Under the pieces are notes generated by a model, which saw only the letters and a list, made by a program, of their open reading frames with translations, made no database searches and was not told where the DNA came from. A stretch of 64,000 nucleotides of DNA from Virgibacillus_R byunsanensis (GTDB taxonomy: Bacteria; Bacillota; Bacilli; Bacillales; Amphibacillaceae), in NCBI RefSeq assembly GCF_042675965.1, contig NZ_JBHTKJ010000012.1:62001-126000 (forward strand). Direction: 5' to 3'. Position 1 is the first letter of the stretch. Every line of letters starts with the position of its first letter. Of the stretch, positions 7,198 through 16,104 are shown one piece after another. Position numbers and translations under genes: made by a program.

Positions 7198-9651
7198 TTA
7201 TTCATCTATGGAGTCCATAAAAGGTTTTGAATAAGTTGCTTTCTTCCAAACGTCGGTTACTTCGCCTTGATTGTCAGTATCAATGACAAATGAACCGTTA
7301 CTATATCTGTCACTAGTTGAAAGTTCTAGCGGAAATAGACTGTGTGTTTCCCCCTTACTTGTTTCAAAACTAATGGTGTCGTTTTCATTAATCACAAAAA
7401 ATCCTTTTACACGATGTGGTTTATTTTTCAGTTCACGTAGCATCACTAAACCACGTTTTGCACGACTCGATTTTTCAAACTCCCTTAATCGCATTCGTTT
7501 ACATGCGCCACGTTGTGTCACCACTAAAATCGACGGTTCAGATAGATCATCAAATACTTGTCCATTAACGACGTATTCATCTTCTTTTAATTGAATTGCT
7601 TTCACACCTGCTGCCCGTTGACCAACAACAGAAACTTCGGATTCGTGGTACCATAATCCATAGCCTTTATTGGATGCAAGGAACACATCAGAATTACCAT
7701 TAGTCTGATAAACATTAACAACTTCATCATCGTTTTTTAAATTTAATGCAATCAATGCTTTAGAATAGCGAGTTGCATCATACAGGCTTAATTCACTACG
7801 TTTTATCATTCCATTTTTGGTGAAGAACAGAAGGTAATTATCTTGATCAAAGTCACGAACCGGTATCGTTTGAATGATTCGTTCATTTTTATCGATCGAG
7901 ACAATATTTGAAATATGTTGTCCAATATCCTTCCACCTAATATCCGGTAATTCATGAACTGGTAGGAATAAATATTTCCCCTGGTTTGTAAACAGAAGAA
8001 TCTTATCTTTTGTATTTAGTTCTAGTAATCCAACGAGATGATCCTCATCTTTAATAGCTAAATCTTCACCGTTTGAGGCCCCATAGGAACGTAAACTTGT
8101 GCGTTTGATATACCCGTCTCTAGTTACAGATACTAGTATGTCTTCACTAGCAACTGTGACCTCGATATCTATCTTTAACTCTTCTATTTTGTTTTCTATA
8201 ACTGTGCGACGTTCATCAGAAAAAGTCTTCTTGAGCTGTCTTAAATCTTTCTTGATGGTTTGATATAGCTTTTTTTCACTACCTAAAATAGATTCCATTT
8301 CCACTATTTTTTTACGTAATTCGTCCGCTTCTTTTTCAAGAGAAGTTATGTCAGTATTAGTTAATCTATATAATTGCAGCATTACAATCGCTTCTGCTTG
8401 TGCTTCAGTAAACTCATATTTATCAATAATGCGTTTTTTGGCATCTTGTTTATCCTTTGAAGCGCGTATGGTTGCAATTAATTCATCTAGTATGGAAATG
8501 GCTTTAATTAGCCCTTCTACTATGTGTGCTCGTTCATTAGCTTTTCTTAAATCATACGTTGTTTGCCTAACCATTACTTCCTTTTGGTGTGATATGTAAG
8601 CATCAAGCATCGATGGTAACGATAATACTTTTGGAGTCTTATCTTGAATGGCTACCATATTGAAGTGGTATGTAACCTGTAAATCTGTATTTTTATACAA
8701 GTAGTTTAAAATACCTTCACTATTTACTTCTTTTTTTAACTCTACAACGACACGAAGCCCCGTTCGATCGGTTTCATCACGTACTTCCGCAATTCCTTCT
8801 ACCTTACGATCAATCCGTAACTCGTCCATTTTTTTAACCATGCTCGCTTTATTAATCTCATAAGGTATTTCATCAATCACAATTTGTTGTCGATTCCCTC
8901 GGATATCTTCTACTTTTGCTTTACCACGAACCATAACTTTTCCGCGTCCTGTTTCATATGCTTTCTTTATTCCTTCCATACCTTGAATTATTCCGCCGGT
9001 TGGAAAGTCTGGACCTTTTATCACTTTCATTAATTCTTCTACTGATACAGTAGGTTTATCAATTTTCATAATTACCGCATCAATTACTTCTGCAAGATTA
9101 TGTGGTGGAATATCAGTTGCATACCCTGCAGAAATTCCTGTTGACCCATTAACTAATAGGTTGGGAAATTTAGCAGGCAATACAACTGGTTCTGAATCGG
9201 TATCATCAAAATTTGGTATAAAGTCTACTGTTTCTTTTTCAATATCACGTAACAGTTCAGAAGCTATTTTCGATAGTCTTGCTTCTGTATAACGCATTGC
9301 AGCCGGTGGATCTCCATCGGTACTACCATTATTACCATGCATCTCCACTAACACATTTCTTACTTTCCAATCTTGACTAAGACGAATCATCGCTTCATAT
9401 ACAGATGAATCCCCGTGTGGGTGATAGTTACCAATTACAGTACCCACTGTTTTTGCTGATTTACGGAAGTTTTTATCATACGTATTTTTTTCTTCATGCA
9501 TCGCATATAGAATCCTGCGCTGTACTGGTTTTAATCCGTCACGTGCATCTGGTAAAGCTCTTTCCTGAATAATGTATTTACTGTACCTTCCAAACCGGTC
9601 TCCAATTACTTCCTCTAATGGAAGGTCTAAATAGTTTTCTGGCTGTGACAA
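7198..9651 (-). CDS. parC: DNA topoisomerase IV subunit A
   Basis: 817 residues. It is the breakage-reunion subunit that decatenates daughter chromosomes together with ParE. Visible are the N-terminal winged-helix region, catalytic Tyr121 in AAMRYTEARLS, the quinolone-determining block HPHGDSSVYEAM with wild-type-like Ser and Glu, the coiled coil near residues 360-490, and a C-terminal beta-pinwheel. The C-terminal part lacks a canonical GyrA box (QRRGGKG), supporting ParC over GyrA. The start is TTG at 9651, preceded by GGGGGG. It lies 19 bp after parE and ends at its own terminator. Confidence 0.97.
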   Translation of the reverse strand: MSQPENYLDLPLEEVIGDRFGRYSKYIIQERALPDARDGLKPVQRRILYAMHEEKNTYDKNFRKSAKTVGTVIGNYHPHGDSSVYEAMIRLSQDWKVRNVLVEMHGNNGSTDGDPPAAMRYTEARLSKIASELLRDIEKETVDFIPNFDDTDSEPVVLPAKFPNLLVNGSTGISAGYATDIPPHNLAEVIDAVIMKIDKPTVSVEELMKVIKGPDFPTGGIIQGMEGIKKAYETGRGKVMVRGKAKVEDIRGNRQQIVIDEIPYEINKASMVKKMDELRIDRKVEGIAEVRDETDRTGLRVVVELKKEVNSEGILNYLYKNTDLQVTYHFNMVAIQDKTPKVLSLPSMLDAYISHQKEVMVRQTTYDLRKANERAHIVEGLIKAISILDELIATIRASKDKQDAKKRIIDKYEFTEAQAEAIVMLQLYRLTNTDITSLEKEADELRKKIVEMESILGSEKKLYQTIKKDLRQLKKTFSDERRTVIENKIEELKIDIEVTVASEDILVSVTRDGYIKRTSLRSYGASNGEDLAIKDEDHLVGLLELNTKDKILLFTNQGKYLFLPVHELPDIRWKDIGQHISNIVSIDKNERIIQTIPVRDFDQDNYLLFFTKNGMIKRSELSLYDATRYSKALIALNLKNDDEVVNVYQTNGNSDVFLASNKGYGLWYHESEVSVVGQRAAGVKAIQLKEDEYVVNGQVFDDLSEPSILVVTQRGACKRMRLREFEKSSRAKRGLVMLRELKNKPHRVKGFFVINENDTISFETSKGETHSLFPLELSTSDRYSNGSFVIDTDNQGEVTDVWKKATYSKPFMDSIDE

Positions 9652-9670
9652 AACAACCCCCCCTTTTTAA

Positions 9671-11623
9671 TTAACTGTGAAGTTTATCGTTTTCTAATAT
9701 ATTTGCGTCTTCGGTCATACCAAATTCTACATGGCCTTCAATCCATTTTCTTCTTGGTTCAACCTTGTCTCCCATTAAAGTTGTTACTCTTCGTTCAGCT
9801 CTTGCAAGGTCTTCAATTGTCACACGGATCAATGTTCTTGATTCTGGATTCATCGTAGTTTCCCAAAGCTGATCTGCGTTCATTTCGCCTAAACCTTTAT
9901 AGCGTTGGATAATATATCCGTTTTTAAATTCTTTTATTGCTTTTCTCATTTCATCATCATCCCAAGCATAGACAATTTTCTCTTTTTTACCTTTTCCTTT
10001 TGAAACTTTATATAAGGGTGGCAATGCGATATATATTTTTCCGGCTTCAATAAGGGAACGCATATATCGGTAAAAAAATGTCAGTAATAATACTTGAATA
10101 TGAGCACCATCTGTATCAGCATCAGTCATAATTACTATTTTATCGTATTGTACATCTTCTAAATCGAAATCTCCGCCGACACCAGCACCAATTGTATGAA
10201 TGATGGTAGAAATCTCTTCATTTTTTAAAACATCCTGAAGTTTAGCTTTCTCTGTGTTAATAACTTTACCTCTTAAAGGTAATACGGCCTGAAATTTACG
10301 ATCTCTTCCTTGTTTAGCTGAGCCCCCTGCAGAATCACCCTCCACTAGGTACAATTCATTCTTTTTGGGGTTTTTAGACTGTGCTGGAGTTAACTTGCCA
10401 CTTAAAATTGCATCTTTCCTTCGCTTTTTCTTACCCGACCTTGCATCTTCTCGAGCTTTACGTGCCGCTTCACGAGCTTCTTTTGCTTTGATTGCTTTAC
10501 GGATTAGCAAATTTGAAACGTCTGGATTCTCTTCTAAGAAATAGGAAAGTTTTTCAGATACGACTGAATCTACTGCAGATCTCGCTTCAGATGTGCCTAA
10601 TTTCCCTTTTGTTTGTCCCTCAAATTGAAGGATTTCTTCTGGAATACGAACAGAAACAATCGCTGTGAATCCTTCACGGATGTCTGTTCCTTCTAGGTTT
10701 TTATCTTTTTCTTTTAAGAGCGAAGTTCTTCTCGCATAATCATTGACAGTTCTTGTAATAGCAGTTCGGGCGCCTGACTCATGCGTACCACCATCACGTG
10801 TACGGACATGATTCACAAAAGAAAGCATACTTTCTGCATATCCATCATTAAATTGAAATGCAAAATCAACTTCAATGTCATGCTGTTCCCCTTCAAATGA
10901 AACAACTTGATGAAGTGTATCCTTTTCCTCATTTAAATAATCTACAAATGACTGCAACCCATCTGGAAACTGATACTCTTCCTTTAGTTTTTCGCGTTCA
11001 TCAATAGCTTCTATCTTTAAGCCTTTTAATAAAAAGGCAGCCTCACGTAAACGTTCTGTAAGTGTTTCAAAATTGTACGTCGTATTAGAGAATATAGTTT
11101 CGTCAGGTTTAAAGTGAATAATAGTCCCCTTTTTCTTGGTCGGTCCTTTTTTTTCAAGTTTTCCAACTGGTTTCCCACCATGTTCAAACCGTTGATAGTA
11201 TGTATTTCCATCACGGAAAGTGGTAATTTCCATCCACTCAGACAAAGCGTTAACAACAGAAGCTCCGACGCCGTGAAGGCCACCACTCGTTTTATATCCG
11301 CCTTGACCAAATTTACCTCCTGCATGTAATACAGTAAATATGACTTCCATGGTTGGCTTTCCGGTACTGTGCATTCCAGTAGGAATACCTCTACCACTAT
11401 CTTCAACTGAAATGCTGTTATCCTTATGTACAGTTACTTTTATTCTTTCACCATAACCAGCTAAGGCTTCATCAACTGCATTATCAACAATTTCAAAAAC
11501 CAAATGATGCAATCCACGCAGATCTGTACTACCTATATACATACCGGGTCTTTTCCTGACTGCATCTAAACCTTCTAGTACTTGTATGGAATCATCTGTA
11601 TATTGTAATGATTGTTTTGACAT
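9671..11623 (-). CDS. parE: DNA topoisomerase IV subunit B
   Basis: 650 residues. Type II topoisomerase ATPase subunit: GHKL ATP-binding motifs (EIVDNAVDEALAGYG, DSGRGIPTGMH, GGLHGVGASVVNALS) in the N-terminal 200 residues, a transducer domain, and the TOPRIM block with LVEGDSAGGSAKQGRDRKFQ and DADTDGAHIQ. It forms the ParE2-ParC2 heterotetramer with the next gene. The length is typical of ParE/GrlB. A promoter containing a LexA-like box lies about 50 bp upstream, so DNA damage may induce parEC, as described for B. subtilis. Confidence 0.97.
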   Translation of the reverse strand: MSKQSLQYTDDSIQVLEGLDAVRKRPGMYIGSTDLRGLHHLVFEIVDNAVDEALAGYGERIKVTVHKDNSISVEDSGRGIPTGMHSTGKPTMEVIFTVLHAGGKFGQGGYKTSGGLHGVGASVVNALSEWMEITTFRDGNTYYQRFEHGGKPVGKLEKKGPTKKKGTIIHFKPDETIFSNTTYNFETLTERLREAAFLLKGLKIEAIDEREKLKEEYQFPDGLQSFVDYLNEEKDTLHQVVSFEGEQHDIEVDFAFQFNDGYAESMLSFVNHVRTRDGGTHESGARTAITRTVNDYARRTSLLKEKDKNLEGTDIREGFTAIVSVRIPEEILQFEGQTKGKLGTSEARSAVDSVVSEKLSYFLEENPDVSNLLIRKAIKAKEAREAARKAREDARSGKKKRRKDAILSGKLTPAQSKNPKKNELYLVEGDSAGGSAKQGRDRKFQAVLPLRGKVINTEKAKLQDVLKNEEISTIIHTIGAGVGGDFDLEDVQYDKIVIMTDADTDGAHIQVLLLTFFYRYMRSLIEAGKIYIALPPLYKVSKGKGKKEKIVYAWDDDEMRKAIKEFKNGYIIQRYKGLGEMNADQLWETTMNPESRTLIRVTIEDLARAERRVTTLMGDKVEPRRKWIEGHVEFGMTEDANILENDKLHS

Positions 11624-11672
11624 GTAACTTTTGACCCCTTCCTTTTTTCCTTACCCCTTCACTTATCGTTCT

Positions 11673-11701
11673 ATTATAATAATAGAACGAACGTTTGCCA
11701 A
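11673..11701 (-). promoter_or_regulatory. parEC promoter with embedded LexA-like box
   Basis: On the minus strand a -35 TTGGCA (11701-11696) and -10 TATAAT (11678-11673) are separated by exactly 17 bp. The spacer contains AAACGTTCGTTC (within 11684-11697), one mismatch from the Bacillus LexA core GAAC-N4-GTTC. The overlapping 21-bp palindrome at 11668-11688 (GTTCTATTAT-a-ATAATAGAAC) covers the -10 region and could also be a protein-binding site. Confidence 0.7.
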
Positions 11702-11800
11702 TTTATTTTTATTTATTCGTCCTATTCTTAAACATGTTAATAAGTATACTACATTTAAAAACAGATTGTATAGAGAACAAAAACATTTGAACATACAAAG

Positions 11801-11970
11801 AACAAAAGCTAGAAGCGCCTTGAAAGACACGACAAGTATAAGCGTGGATGCCTTTATCACACCCTGGAGTGTCTTGAAAACACCACGTCCTTGAAAAAAG
11901 AAAAACGCTTTTCTGCGTGTGATGTTTTTCAGGGAAGCATTCCTTGTCCTTTACGTCGAATCTGGAGGTG
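11801..11970 (+). repeat. Family B dispersed repeat; main content of the parE-yneT gap
   Basis: It starts AACAAAAGCTAGAAGCGCC, like the copies at 25368 and 48964. Downstream, ACGTCCTTGAAAAAAGAA ... CGCTTTTCTGCGTG parallels ACGTCCTCGAAAAAGAAG ... CGCTTTTTCTTCGTGCG at 25430. No credible reading frame is present. The 449-bp gap 11624-12072 otherwise holds the parE promoter and the yneT terminator. The right edge of the element is approximate. Confidence 0.72.
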
Positions 11971-12033
11971 GTATTCACAGTTAATACATTAATCCAGTCT
12001 CGGAAATTTTATGATTTTGCCTGTACGAATCAA

Positions 12034-12061
12034 AAAGGATGACCACTCACAGTCATCCTTT
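12034..12061 (-). terminator. Terminator of yneT
   Basis: Perfect 10-bp inverted repeat AAAGGATGAC / GTCATCCTTT, followed on the minus strand by TTGATTCG. It lies 12 bp after the yneT stop. Confidence 0.78.
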
Positions 12062-12072
12062 AAACTCGCTTA

Positions 12073-12489
12073 TCAGTTTAATAATACAGAGTGTACCACT
12101 TTAATGCACATATCCATTATTACAGTGAAATTTCTCTCCTTCAAGTAATCATGTGCTTCTTCATTTACAATTCCTTGTTGTGCCCAAAATACGCGGCAGT
12201 CTGTCTTTGCTGCCTCTTTGGCAATCTCAGGCAGATGCTCAGGCCTTCTGAAAACATTTATAATATCAATTTCTCCCGGAACATCCGTTAAGGAAGGATA
12301 CGCTTTTTCCCCTAATACTTCATTAACGGTTGGGTTAACCGGGATAATCTTATAACCGTTTTCTTGCATTATTTTGGAGACCTGATGTGATGTACGGTTA
12401 GGATTATCAGATAATCCTACAACAGCAATCGTATTAGCTGATTCAAGCACTTCTTTTATAGTTTCGTTTGTTGGGTTTTCCCAAGACAT
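12073..12489 (-). CDS. yneT: CoA-binding domain protein YneT
   Basis: 138 residues forming a single CoA_binding (Rossmann) domain: the N-terminal IAVVGLSDNPNRTSHQVSKI nucleotide-binding segment, the middle IDIINVFRRPEHLPEIAKEA, and the C-terminal VIMDMCIKVVH. The family resembles the N-terminal domain of ADP-forming acyl-CoA synthetases and binds CoA, but no reaction is established. In B. subtilis yneT also sits directly upstream of parEC. It is the last gene after the osmolyte transporter pair on the same strand and has its own terminator. Confidence 0.92.
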   Translation of the reverse strand: MSWENPTNETIKEVLESANTIAVVGLSDNPNRTSHQVSKIMQENGYKIIPVNPTVNEVLGEKAYPSLTDVPGEIDIINVFRRPEHLPEIAKEAAKTDCRVFWAQQGIVNEEAHDYLKERNFTVIMDMCIKVVHSVLLN

Positions 12490-12509
12490 ATAACAACACT
12501 CTCCTTTTA

Positions 12510-14033
12510 TTATTCTATAATTCCTTGTTCTGTTAAAAATTCTCTTGCTACTTCACGGGGCTCTCTGTCCTCATAATCAACTTGGTAATTCATTTCACGC
12601 ATTTCCTCATCCGTTATTTTACCACCAAGTTTATTTAATATAGCCTCTATTTCGGGATATTTGTCTAACGTATCATTTCTTAGAAGTGGTGCACCCTGGT
12701 ATGGTGGGAATAAGTTTTCTGCATCTTTTAATGTAACGAGATCCAATTCAATCATGTAACTATCTGTGGCGTATGCATCAATAATATCGACTTCACCATT
12801 TGATAAAGCATCCTGTCTAAGACCTGGTTCCATTGTACGGATGGTATCCAAATTTAGATCATACACATCTTGCATGCCTACATATCCATCATAGCGATCT
12901 TTAAATTCCAAGGTAAATCCTGCCGTGACTCGATCTTCAATACCCTTGAGATCACCAATTGTTTCCAAATTATACTGTTCAGCAAATGATTGAGTGGTTG
13001 AAACGGTATACGTGTTATTAAACTGCATTGGTTGCAAAAATGCCATATTATATTGTGCATTCATTCCCTGCTCTGCTTGTTGATAAACTACCTGAGAATC
13101 ATTACTCTCTGTTGCTTGATCTAGATGAGTAACAATTGCTGTTCCTGTAAATTCTGGGTAAATATCAATACTTCCTTGTTGTAATGCAGAAAACACAAAA
13201 GCAGTTTTACCAAGACTAGGCCTTAGTTCTACATCTAAATCAGTCTCTTCTTCGATTAATAGCTTATACATGTTGATTAAAACCGTGGGCTCTGACCCTA
13301 ACTTTGCTCCGATTACTAAATCTGTATTTTTAGATGAATTGATCATAAACGGCGAGGCAACTACTAATACCGCAATAATTAACATCGCAATGAACGATTT
13401 AAACCCAGCTTTTTTGGAGATACGTTCAAAACCTCTCAAAATAATATCTAAAATAATTGCTAACAATGCTGCTGGTATAGCTCCTAATAGAATTAAATTA
13501 ATATCAGCACCACGATCAAGGCCTAAGAGTATCAATTCCCCAAGCCCACCTGCTCCAATTAATGCAGCAATCGTAGTCGTTCCAACAATTAAAACCATTG
13601 ACGTCCGGATCCCCGCCATTATTACAGGCATTGCGATCGGCAATTCCACTTTTGTTAATCGTTTAAACGAATTCATACCCATACCTGTTGCTGCTTCTTT
13701 CAAAGCAGGATTAACTTCTTTAATGCCTGTGTATGTATTTCTTAATATAGGTAAAAGACCATATGCAGTTAACGCTATAATAGCAGGGGTTGTGCCAATA
13801 CCAAAAAATGGTATCAAAAAAGCTAAAACGGCTAGACTCGGTATTGTCTGCATAATAGCAGATATACCAATAATAGGTTCGGCAATTCGGTTATGTGTTG
13901 TCAACAAAAGACCTAAAGGTACAGCAATGAAAATCGCTATTATAAGTGACATTAATGAAATTTGTAAATGCTCCCAGATCGTTTCAAGTAAAATATCCTG
14001 ACGCTGCTGGAAAACAGAAATAAATTCATTCAT
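12510..14033 (-). CDS. opuFB: Osmolyte ABC transporter, permease fused to substrate-binding protein (OpuFB-type)
   Basis: 507 residues in two parts. Residues 1-210 form a BPD_transp_1 permease with about six membrane segments and the EAATGMGMNSFKRLTKVELP coupling motif. Then a further hydrophobic segment (about 215-232) leads into an extracellular glycine betaine/choline-type binding domain (about 235-507; VIGAKLGSEPTVLINMYKLL, DIYPEFTGTAIVTHL, MEPGLRQDALSNGEVDIIDA). This fusion is the hallmark of OpuF-type transporters, unlike OpuB/OpuC, where the binding lipoprotein is separate. The ATPase gene overlaps by 4 bp. The substrate is presumably glycine betaine or similar. Confidence 0.9.
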   Translation of the reverse strand: MNEFISVFQQRQDILLETIWEHLQISLMSLIIAIFIAVPLGLLLTTHNRIAEPIIGISAIMQTIPSLAVLAFLIPFFGIGTTPAIIALTAYGLLPILRNTYTGIKEVNPALKEAATGMGMNSFKRLTKVELPIAMPVIMAGIRTSMVLIVGTTTIAALIGAGGLGELILLGLDRGADINLILLGAIPAALLAIILDIILRGFERISKKAGFKSFIAMLIIAVLVVASPFMINSSKNTDLVIGAKLGSEPTVLINMYKLLIEEETDLDVELRPSLGKTAFVFSALQQGSIDIYPEFTGTAIVTHLDQATESNDSQVVYQQAEQGMNAQYNMAFLQPMQFNNTYTVSTTQSFAEQYNLETIGDLKGIEDRVTAGFTLEFKDRYDGYVGMQDVYDLNLDTIRTMEPGLRQDALSNGEVDIIDAYATDSYMIELDLVTLKDAENLFPPYQGAPLLRNDTLDKYPEIEAILNKLGGKITDEEMREMNYQVDYEDREPREVAREFLTEQGIIE

Positions 14034-15097
14034 TTCTGAATCACCCCGTTTTCAACCTTAGTCTTTGTTTTTAAGAAGGACACAATATTTCTATTACTAA
14101 GTGTACCGATTAGTTGTTGGTTTTTAACAACCGGGAAAATCTCCTGATCACTTGATTGAATCACTTCTGTTGCCTTATAAAGTGGCATATCATTTGCTAA
14201 TATCTCACTATCAATCTGTTTCCCGTCCTTCATTGCACCGATAAAAGTATGATCTTCATCACTGATCATAAACATCCCAGTCTCGGCAAACTCATGCTGA
14301 TCTACATCTTTCTTACGTAACACTTGTTTACCTGATCGATCAGCAATTACATCAATCGCGGTTTGCCAAGGTGATTTTCGTTCACCAATAAAGTCTTTTA
14401 CGAAATCTGTTTTCGGATTGAGAATTAATGATTGAGGAGGATCTATTTGCACTACCCTTCCATCCTTCATTAAGCATACCTTATCACCTAGAGCCAAAGC
14501 TTCATCCATGTCATGGGTTACAAAGACTATTGTTTTTTGTATTTCTTTTTGTAACGAACGAATATCATGTTGTAATTGTTCCTTACTTATTGGATCTAAT
14601 GCACTAAAAGGTTCATCCATTAAAATAATATCCGGATCTGCCGCTAAAGCCCGGATCACACCAATTCTTTGTTGTTCTCCACCAGACAATTCTCTTGGCA
14701 TTCGCTTTTGATATATGTTGGGATCCAGTCCTACCATATTTAATAATTCACTAACACGCTTACGAATATCTTTTCGCTTCCACTTTTTCATTTCCGGTAC
14801 AACTGCAATATTTTCTTCGATCGTCATATGAGGAAATAATGCTATTTCCTGCAATACATACCCGATGTTCCACCGTAATTCATGGATATTATAATCCTGT
14901 ACGTCTTTATTATTTATGTATACGGAGCCAGACGTTGGTTCTATTAAACGATTAATCATTTTCATTGTTGTTGTCTTACCACATCCACTTGGTCCAATTA
15001 ACGTTACGAGTTCCCCGTTATTTATTTGTAAAGAAAAGTCTGTTAACGCTTTTGTTCCATCTGGATATTCCTTATTTACATTTTTAAATTCTATCAT
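14030..15097 (-). CDS. opuFA: Osmolyte ABC transporter ATPase with CBS domains (OpuFA-type)
   Basis: 355 residues. ABC ATPase domain with Walker A GPSGCGKTTTMK, Q-loop YVLQEIALFPHM, signature LSGGEQQRIGVIRALA, Walker B IILMDEPFSALDP and the H-loop FVTHDMDEAL. The C-terminal 110 residues hold tandem CBS repeats (VIDPPQSL..., MFMISDEDHTFIGAM; EIFPVVKNQQLIGTLSNRNI), which in OpuA-type ATPases couple transport to ionic strength or cyclic di-AMP. It overlaps opuFB by 4 bp, implying translational coupling. A good ribosome binding site (GGGAGGATG) precedes the start. Upstream lie only repeats and an AT-rich possible promoter near 15215-15260. Confidence 0.93.
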   Translation of the reverse strand: MIEFKNVNKEYPDGTKALTDFSLQINNGELVTLIGPSGCGKTTTMKMINRLIEPTSGSVYINNKDVQDYNIHELRWNIGYVLQEIALFPHMTIEENIAVVPEMKKWKRKDIRKRVSELLNMVGLDPNIYQKRMPRELSGGEQQRIGVIRALAADPDIILMDEPFSALDPISKEQLQHDIRSLQKEIQKTIVFVTHDMDEALALGDKVCLMKDGRVVQIDPPQSLILNPKTDFVKDFIGERKSPWQTAIDVIADRSGKQVLRKKDVDQHEFAETGMFMISDEDHTFIGAMKDGKQIDSEILANDMPLYKATEVIQSSDQEIFPVVKNQQLIGTLSNRNIVSFLKTKTKVENGVIQK

Positions 15098-15122
15098 CTA
15101 CATCCTCCCTTAAAACTTATTT

Positions 15123-15206
15123 TTAGTAGATAATAAACTTACTTATCTACATAACTGCATTTAAGGCTTTCGACATTAAGGCTTGGTGATAAGTCAAGTT
15201 TTCTAA
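15123..15206 (-). repeat. Family A dispersed stem-loop repeat
   Basis: In minus orientation it reads TTAGAAAACTTGACTTATC ... GCAGTTATGTAGATAAG ... TTATCTACTAAAA, matching the copies at 1751 and 7076. It lies just upstream of the opuFA start, so here it sits in a leader region rather than after a stop codon. Confidence 0.82.
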
Positions 15207-15280
15207 TCAACATGTTATTACCCTATTATAGTATAATCAAAACATCTTTTAAAAAAGATTGTTGCCCTACGACTATTCAA

Positions 15281-15930
15281 CAGTTGATATAAAATGCGAC
15301 ATAACTTGAAAACACGATTAGTGCTCCGCTACCACTACGGAAATACACTTCGCTTTCACCCATCCGGGTACAAGTGCGACATCTGCTTCGTTTCACTGCG
15401 CAGTGTCTTCTACCCGTGGGCGGCTGATGAGCCTCCTCGAGCTAACGCTCTCTGGGGTCTCAGGCTAGGAGGCTGTCCGATGGAATAATTTCTGTGAATA
15501 TATATGCATTCACACTGAATTATTAATGTATAATCCACCATATTTTGAATAAATATTCGGCAATTTCACTTCGTCGGACAGCCTCCTAGGCCTCTGCTCC
15601 CACAGGATAAGGAAAGCTACATAGCTAGACATCGTACGCAGAAAATCGGTTTGTATTTTCGAGGAGTCTACGTGTATTTCCTCCGCTGTTATTTCTGTTA
15701 CTGTCGTGGGACTGTATTAGTATTAATAGAACCCCTTACCAGTCAGGGTGAGCGGAGGGAGGTGACTCCTGCGGGAACAGCACGTGTCTGAAGACACCGA
15801 AGCGGTGGTTTTCCGCTTCGGAGGCTGAAGCCGTGCCCGCGGAAAGCATCCGCCCGTAGCGATCCCAGACGGCGACAATAGCACGCGTTCTTAGAAATAA
15901 GCCTAAAGTTACGTCGCAGTTTATATCTAT
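15281..15930. repeat. Long composite repeat with terminal inverted repeats (copy 1)
   Basis: The left end CAGTTGATATAAAATGCGAC and the right end GTCGCAGTTTATATC at 15914-15928 are inverted copies; the match extends inward as ATAACTT / AAGTTAC. A second copy with the same ends lies at 52535-53134. The interior has two palindromic blocks: GGAAATACACTTCGCTTT with GTGTATTTCCTCCGCTG, and the block GACTCCTGCGGGAACAGCAC ... CCGTGCCCGCGGAAAGC, a motif I recognise as common in Bacillaceae intergenic regions. No convincing protein is encoded. It fills the 1-kb gap between opuFA and plsY. Confidence 0.82.
15465..15589. mobile_element. Nested 125-bp MITE-like insertion
   Basis: Perfect 16-bp terminal inverted repeats CTAGGAGGCTGTCCGA / TCGGACAGCCTCCTAG enclose AT-rich, non-coding DNA. 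It interrupts copy 1 of the long composite repeat; the second copy at 52535 lacks it. The symmetric CTAG at both ends could hide a 4-bp or a TA target duplication. It is too small for a transposase, so it would have to be moved in trans. Confidence 0.78.
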
Positions 15931-16104
15931 TATGTAACAATTAATATCAATAGTAACAAACTTGCGAAATAAACCTAAAATAATCATAAATTGGTTGCTA
16001 GCATCTTGCATTTAGTTTTATCTTTTAGGTTCTTTACTTCTCTACTTCATGATAAAATAAGATTATGCTTATTTACTAGAATAATTACGAAAGAAGGACA
16101 TAAT

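Noticed and set aside
11631..11978. Several short frames on both strands upstream of parE
   Set aside because: They overlap the parE promoter and a dispersed repeat; none has a convincing ribosome binding site.
13270..14001. Long plus-strand open frame (243 codons) antisense to the OpuFB permease
   Set aside because: It mirrors a conserved membrane protein gene; antisense frames are common opposite hydrophobic codons, and it has no ribosome binding site or recognisable domain.
15736..16011. Minus-strand 91-codon frame in the opuFA-plsY gap
   Set aside because: It lies in the long composite repeat and translates structured repeat DNA; copy 2 of the repeat does not keep the frame.
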